A DNA stretch of 64,000 bases, from positions 1-64,000 of the forward strand of contig NZ_CDBL01000090.1 in the NCBI RefSeq assembly GCF_000820005.1. The letters are read 5' to 3'. Positions 60,026 through 64,000 of this stretch are shown one piece after another; the stretch's first letter is position 1, and each line of letters begins with the position of its first letter. The DNA is from Aeromonas piscicola (GTDB lineage: Bacteria > Pseudomonadota > Gammaproteobacteria > Enterobacterales > Aeromonadaceae). Made by a program: the position numbers and the translations under genes. Below the pieces are notes generated by a model. It worked only from the letters and a program-made list of their open reading frames with translations. It was not told the origin of the DNA and made no database searches.

Positions 60026-60071
60026 CCCAGTGCTCCCGCTCCAGACTTGCCGCCTTTACCTCATCACGCAT
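60018..60071 (-). CDS. Mini-ORF resembling the kdpD start
   Basis: A 17-codon ORF, MRDEVKAASLEREHWDA, resembles the KdpD N-terminus (MRDEARADALLASLEQEH). AAGGA lies 6 bp ahead. Its stop overlaps the kdpD start by 8 bp. It looks like a decayed duplicate of the kdpD 5' end. Confidence 0.4.
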   Translation of the reverse strand: MRDEVKAASLEREHWDA

Positions 60072-60153
60072 TATTGTCCTTATCGAGCAACCGCTGGCTC
60101 AGTTCGAAAATGTGGGTCATCGCCAGCCCATATGTGCCGGACTTTGCCTCCAT
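60064..60153 (-). CDS. Mini-ORF bridging kdpC and kdpD
   Basis: A 29-codon ORF begins at the kdpC stop (TGATG overlap) and ends at the next mini-ORF. Its end RLLDKDNNA resembles the KdpC end LLLDQGKDA. It has the length of KdpF but is not hydrophobic, so it is not KdpF. Confidence 0.4.
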   Translation of the reverse strand: MEAKSGTYGLAMTHIFELSQRLLDKDNNA

Positions 60154-60668
60154 CAGGCATCCTTGCCCTGATCGAGCAACAGATTTAGCTGAAGGATATT
60201 GACCACTTGCGGGCCAAGGATACCAGCTTGTGTCGCCGACTTGACCTGCTCCGTCAGCAAGGCGGGATCCAGCCCTCGCTGCTTGGCCACTCTGTTCACC
60301 TGAGCCAGCACGGCATCCACCGGCAAATGGGGGTCGAGGCCAGAGCCGGAGCGGGTCAGCATGGCGGGAGACTGGACATCACCCTGTGCCTTGGCGAACT
60401 CGCTACGCAATGGTGAGCTGACGCCCAGGTTGCTGGCGCCGCTGCCAATGGTGGCGAAGTCACTGGCGGAAGGACGGGAATGAAAGTACTCAGCCCGCTC
60501 GAATTTCTGCGCCAGCAGGGCGCTACCGACAAACTCTTGCTTCTTGTTGGTCAACTGGCTGCCATTGGCCTGCCAGGGAAACAGCAACTGGGCCACACCT
60601 GTCACTGCCAGGGGATAGCCGACGCCCAGCAACAGGGTCAGGGTCAGCAGGGTTCTGATTGCGATCAT
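60153..60668 (-). CDS. kdpC: Potassium-transporting ATPase subunit KdpC
   Basis: KdpC stabilises the KdpFABC complex. The 171-residue protein has one N-terminal membrane helix (MIAIRTLLTLTLLLGVGYPL) and a periplasmic part with FVGSALLAQKFERAEYFHSRPSA, SGSGLDPHLPVDA and the LLLDQGKDA end. I chose the inner ATG because longer starts run through a hairpin in the spacer. It is slightly shorter than E. coli KdpC (190). Confidence 0.94.
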   Translation of the reverse strand: MIAIRTLLTLTLLLGVGYPLAVTGVAQLLFPWQANGSQLTNKKQEFVGSALLAQKFERAEYFHSRPSASDFATIGSGASNLGVSSPLRSEFAKAQGDVQSPAMLTRSGSGLDPHLPVDAVLAQVNRVAKQRGLDPALLTEQVKSATQAGILGPQVVNILQLNLLLDQGKDA

Positions 60669-60694
60669 GATTTTCTTGCTCCAAACAGGTTGAT

Positions 60695-60719
60695 GGGATG
60701 CAAGCCCGGCTTGCATCCC
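60695..60719 (-). other. Strong hairpin between kdpB and kdpC
   Basis: An 11-bp perfect stem, GGGATGCAAGC pairing with GCTTGCATCCC around a 3-base loop, lies in the 60-bp gap. No U-tract follows, so it is not a simple terminator. It could lower kdpC expression or protect the kdpAB mRNA. Confidence 0.6.
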
Positions 60720-60728
60720 GCTATGTCG

Positions 60729-62786
60729 TTACACCAGACCCAGGCCTGTGATAACCAGGTCGATCAGCTTGATGCCGATAAAGGGCACCAGCAGACCACC
60801 GACACCGTAGATCATCAGGTTGCGGCGCAGCAGGCTGGCAGCCGTTCCCTTCAGACTGACACCGCGCAGGGCCAGCGGTACCAGCGCCACTATGATCAAG
60901 GCGTTGAAGATGATGGCCGACAAGATGGCGCTTTCGGGGCTACCCAGCTGCATCAGGTTCAGCGCACCCAGTTGCGGATAGGCGGCGATGAACAGGGCCG
61001 GCAGTATGGCAAAGTACTTGGCCACGTCGTTGGCGATGGAGAAGGTGGTCAATGCTCCCCGGGTCACCAGCAACTGCTTGCCGACCAGTACCACGTCCAG
61101 CAGCTTGGTGGGGTTGGAGTCCAGATCCACCAGGTTGCCAGCCTCCTTGGCTGCCTGGGTACCCTCGTTCATGGCCAGACCCACGTCAGCCTGTGCCAGC
61201 GCGGGCGCATCGTTGGCACCGTCACCACACATGGCGACCAGACGTCCGTCCGCCTGCTCCTGGCGAATATAAGCCAGCTTCTTCTCCGGCGTTGCTTCTG
61301 CGATAAAGTCATCCACCCCGGCTTCGGCCGCGATGGCGGCGGCGGTCAGCGGGTTGTCACCTGTGATCATCACGGTGCGGATCCCCATGTGACGCAGGAT
61401 CTGGAAGCGGGCCTTGATGCCTGGCTTGATGATGTCCTTGAGGAACACGACCCCCAGCAGCTTCTCGTGGGTGCAGACCAGCAGCGGCGTGCCGCCCTGG
61501 CGAGCTATGTGATCCACCGACTTGAGGATTACCTCTGGCACTGCCTTGCGGTCGAGAGAGAGGTAGTTGAGCACCGCATCCACAGCCCCTTTGCGATATT
61601 GGTGACCGTTGCGATCCAGGCCGCTCAGGCGGGTCTCGGCACTGAAGGGGATCACCTTGTCGCTCTCGAGCTGGCTCGGCTTGGCCATGCTCTTGCCCGC
61701 CAGGGTCAGGATGGACTTGCCCTCCGGCGTATTGTCGCCAAGGGAGGCCAGCATGGCCGCCTGGGCAAGCAGGGAGGGATCCACCCCTGGTGCCGGGATC
61801 AGCTCGTCGGCCATGCGGTTACCGAAGGTGATGGTGCCTGTCTTGTCCAGCAACAGGGTGCGCACGTCACCGGCGGCCTCCACGGCACGGCCTGATTTGG
61901 CTATCACGTTCAGCTTCACCAGCCGGTCCATACCGGCGATCCCGATGGCGGAGAGCAGACCGCCTATGGTGGTCGGTATCAGGGTGATGAAGAGGGCGAT
62001 CAGATAGAGCCTGGGTACCTGGGTGCCGTTGTAGTTGAGGAACCAGGGCAGGGTCGCCACCACCAGCAGGAAGATCAGGGTCAGACCCACCAGCAGGGCG
62101 TCGAGCGCCATCTCGTTCGGGGTCTTCTGACGCTTGGCTCCTTCGACCAGGGCTATCATCCGATCCAGCGTGCTTTCACCCGGATTGTTGCTGACGCGTA
62201 CCCAGATCTCGTCAGAGACCACAGTGGTGTTGCCAGTCACGCCACTGCGGTCGGTGCCGGATTCGCGGATGACGGGGGCAGATTCCCCCGTGATGGCGGC
62301 TTCGTTGACCGAGGCGATACCGGCGACCACTTCACCATCGGCCGGGATCATCTCGCCGCTGCGTACCAGCACCAGATCGCCTTTCAGCAGGCTGGTGGCA
62401 GGCACCCATTCGCCCTGACCATCTTTGGCATCGGTCACCCGACGAGCCTTGAGCTGGCTCATGCCCGCCTTCAGACTGTCGGCTCTCGCCTTGCCACGAC
62501 CTTCGGCCAGGGTCTCGGCGAAGTTGGCAAACCAGAGGGTTAACCAGAGCCAGGCGGTCAGCTGCCACGCCAGACTGGGGGCGACCCCAGACAAGGGCTG
62601 CCCCAGCAGGGACTCCACGGTTGCCATGACGGCAGCCAGCCAGAGCGTGAACAGAATAGGACTGCCAAACAGTGCCTTGGGATTGAAGCGGTAAAGCGCT
62701 TCGGCCATGGCCTGCACGATTTGCGAGCGTTGCTTTTTACCCTTCACCTTGTCGGCATGGGTTGTGATGGATATGGACTTGCTCAT
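60729..62786 (-). CDS. kdpB: Potassium-transporting ATPase ATP-binding subunit KdpB
   Basis: KdpB is the P-type ATPase of the Kdp pump. The 685-residue protein has AITGESAPV (actuator TGES), the phosphorylated aspartate in LLLDKTGTITFGN (about 303-315), the nucleotide-binding region, and the hinge motif MCGDGANDAPALAQADVGLAMN. Its start overlaps the stop of a short upstream ORF as ATGA. A ribosome site GGGAG lies 8 bp ahead. Confidence 0.97.
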   Translation of the reverse strand: MSKSISITTHADKVKGKKQRSQIVQAMAEALYRFNPKALFGSPILFTLWLAAVMATVESLLGQPLSGVAPSLAWQLTAWLWLTLWFANFAETLAEGRGKARADSLKAGMSQLKARRVTDAKDGQGEWVPATSLLKGDLVLVRSGEMIPADGEVVAGIASVNEAAITGESAPVIRESGTDRSGVTGNTTVVSDEIWVRVSNNPGESTLDRMIALVEGAKRQKTPNEMALDALLVGLTLIFLLVVATLPWFLNYNGTQVPRLYLIALFITLIPTTIGGLLSAIGIAGMDRLVKLNVIAKSGRAVEAAGDVRTLLLDKTGTITFGNRMADELIPAPGVDPSLLAQAAMLASLGDNTPEGKSILTLAGKSMAKPSQLESDKVIPFSAETRLSGLDRNGHQYRKGAVDAVLNYLSLDRKAVPEVILKSVDHIARQGGTPLLVCTHEKLLGVVFLKDIIKPGIKARFQILRHMGIRTVMITGDNPLTAAAIAAEAGVDDFIAEATPEKKLAYIRQEQADGRLVAMCGDGANDAPALAQADVGLAMNEGTQAAKEAGNLVDLDSNPTKLLDVVLVGKQLLVTRGALTTFSIANDVAKYFAILPALFIAAYPQLGALNLMQLGSPESAILSAIIFNALIIVALVPLALRGVSLKGTAASLLRRNLMIYGVGGLLVPFIGIKLIDLVITGLGLV

Positions 62787-62854
62787 TGAAAAGCTCCCAG
62801 TATCAAATAGTTGACCATTGGCATCTGTGATGTGATCGCGCTGGCGTCGTTCAT
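62783..62854 (-). CDS. Mini-ORF between kdpA and kdpB
   Basis: A 23-codon ORF begins MNDASAITSQ and ends YLILGAFQ. Its ATG overlaps the kdpA stop (TGATG) and its stop overlaps the kdpB start (ATGA). GGGAGC lies 7 bp ahead. The ending resembles the KdpA end (LSLMQGAF), which may mark a decayed duplication. It is not KdpF-like. Confidence 0.4.
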   Translation of the reverse strand: MNDASAITSQMPMVNYLILGAFQ

Positions 62855-64000
62855 CAGAACGCTCCCTGCATCAGGCTCAGATGCTCGGCTACCGGGCCCA
62901 GTGCCAGTACAGGCAGGAAGGAGAGCCCACCTATCAGCAACACTGTGATAATCAGCAAGGTAATGAACAGCGGGCCGCGGATCGGGAAGTCACCCTCACC
63001 CGTCTCTTGGCGCGGTGCGCGGGCGAGCTGACCTGCGATGGCAAGCACAGGTATGATGTAACCGAAGCGACCGAGCAGCATAGCCAGGCCGATGGCGATG
63101 CACTGCCAGCTATCTGCTGCAGCAAAGCCCCCAAAGGCTGAACCGTTGTTGCCGGCAGCCGAGGCATAGGCATAGATCAGCCGTGACAACCCGTGGGGGC
63201 CTTCATGACCTATGATGGTGCTGGCATCCGGCATCAGCAGAGTGACCCCGCCTAACACCAATACCCCGACCGGCATTACCAGCATGCTGGCGACAACCCA
63301 TTTCATCTCCGTGATACCGAGGCGCTTGCCCAGATAGGTCGGGGTGCGTCCCACCATCAAGCCGCAGAGGAACACGGTCAGCAGTACGAACAGCATCATG
63401 CCGTAGATACCCGAGCCCACGCCGCCGAAAATGACCTCGCCAAGCAGCATGTTGATCATGCCGACCATGCCGCCGAGCGGGGTGAAACTGTCATGCATGG
63501 CGTTGACTGCACCGTTGGAGGCAGCAGTGGTAGCAACTTCCCAAATACTGGAAAGCACGGGGCCGAAGCGGCTCTCCTTGCCTTCCCAGTTGCCCGCCTG
63601 GCTGGTGATATCGGCCAGATTGGGATCCAGTTTCATCTCCTGGGGGAGGGAGAGGCAGAGCCCCAGCACGAACAGCAAGGCCATGGCGGTGAGGATGGCA
63701 CGGCCGTGGCCCGTGTCCTTCACATAGCGACCCAGGGTGCAGACCAGCGCGGCGGGAATGGTCAGCAGGGTGACCATCTCCAGCCAGTTGGAGAGGGCTG
63801 TTGGGTTCTCGAACGGATGCGCCGAGTTGACACCGAAGAAGCCACCACCGTTGGAACCGAGCTGCTTGATGGCGATTTGAGAAGCTGCTGGGCCGAGCGG
63901 CAGCAGTTGCTCCTGACCTTCCAGACTGTGGAACGGCAGATAGGCAGACAGACTCTGGGGCACACCTTGCCACACCAGCAGCAGCGCCATGATCAGCGCC
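62854..64000 (-). CDS. kdpA: Potassium-transporting ATPase K+-binding subunit KdpA (C-terminal part)
   Basis: KdpA selects and conducts K+. Only the last 382 residues lie in the window. The gene start is beyond the right edge, and the full protein is about 557 residues. Several pore-loop regions are visible: QLGSNGGGFFGVNSAHPFENP, TTAASNGAVNAMHDSFTPLGG, and AAGNNGSAFGGFAA. The order kdpA-kdpB-kdpC-kdpD-kdpE on one strand is the standard operon. Confidence 0.96.
   Translation of the reverse strand, partial: ALIMALLLVWQGVPQSLSAYLPFHSLEGQEQLLPLGPAASQIAIKQLGSNGGGFFGVNSAHPFENPTALSNWLEMVTLLTIPAALVCTLGRYVKDTGHGRAILTAMALLFVLGLCLSLPQEMKLDPNLADITSQAGNWEGKESRFGPVLSSIWEVATTAASNGAVNAMHDSFTPLGGMVGMINMLLGEVIFGGVGSGIYGMMLFVLLTVFLCGLMVGRTPTYLGKRLGITEMKWVVASMLVMPVGVLVLGGVTLLMPDASTIIGHEGPHGLSRLIYAYASAAGNNGSAFGGFAAADSWQCIAIGLAMLLGRFGYIIPVLAIAGQLARAPRQETGEGDFPIRGPLFITLLIITVLLIGGLSFLPVLALGPVAEHLSLMQGAF

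Noticed and set aside
60064..60153. 29-codon ORF as KdpF
   Set aside because: The length matches KdpF, but the peptide is polar and lacks a membrane helix, and kdpF normally precedes kdpA, which lies outside the window.

Overview
The window reads as the chromosomal replication-origin region of a Gammaproteobacterium, most likely an Aeromonas. Three things point there: a class D penicillinase of the AmpS/OXA-12 type lies directly behind a blrAB (creBC-like) two-component system, which is the known Aeromonas arrangement; the origin gene order (atp, parBA, rsmG-mnmG, oriC, mioC; rpmH-rnpA-yidD-yidC-mnmE; dnaA-dnaN-recF-gyrB) follows the Vibrio/Aeromonas type; and coding GC is high. No tRNA, rRNA, CRISPR array, prophage or insertion sequence was seen. 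The species call is an inference from gene content.

Layout. 0-5 kb (minus strand): a six-gene Fur-controlled TonB2-type energising operon (DUF3450, TtpC, ExbB, ExbD, TonB, TPR). 5.1-5.9 kb: a LuxR-type regulator with a complete acyl-homoserine-lactone pocket and no luxI in view. 6-8.6 kb: glmS and its DeoR-family neighbour. 8.7-13.8 kb (plus strand): blrA-blrB-ampS-(DUF1566 lipoprotein)-creD, a beta-lactam-responsive unit sitting between glmS and glmU. 13.9-22.2 kb (minus): glmU and the complete atpIBEFHAGDC operon. 22.4-26.7 kb: parB, parA, rsmG, mnmG. 26.7-27.2 kb: oriC, with AT-rich 13-mers, DnaA boxes and about twenty GATC sites, followed by mioC. 27.8-35.7 kb (plus): a Fur-controlled hydroxamate-siderophore locus (FhuA/FoxA-like receptor, YojI-type ABC exporter, FhuC, FhuD, FhuB) inserted between mioC and mnmE. 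35.8-39.6 kb: mnmE, yidC, yidD, rnpA, rpmH. 39.9-42.0 kb: a polar amino-acid/cystine-type ABC transporter. 42.3-48.4 kb: dnaA, dnaN, recF, gyrB. 48.6-56.7 kb: accessory genes (VOC protein, WYL regulator, GlxA-like regulator, metal-dependent hydrolase, two small heat-shock proteins, avtA, a small secreted protein, an AraC regulator with a divergent MFS exporter). 56.7-64 kb (minus): kdpABCDE, with kdpA cut by the window end.

How it works together. ParA and ParB are encoded just left of oriC, and their centromere is visible as four parS sites spread over 10.7 kb on the gyrB side. DnaA and Dam/SeqA-type control is suggested by GATC clusters and DnaA boxes at oriC, mioC and dnaA. The TonB2 operon and the fhu locus both carry good Fur boxes, so they probably form one iron-starvation response. 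The two small heat-shock genes carry a sigma-32 promoter and two ROSE-like RNA thermometers with the same architecture.

The most unusual signals are small duplications at gene junctions. A 65-bp tandem duplication at dnaA/dnaN creates a chimeric 15-residue ORF. A duplicated fhuC tail lies between fhuC and fhuD. Coupled mini-ORFs made of neighbouring gene ends sit at kdpA/kdpB and kdpC/kdpD. Four TTCAC half-sites lie on one helical face upstream of creD.
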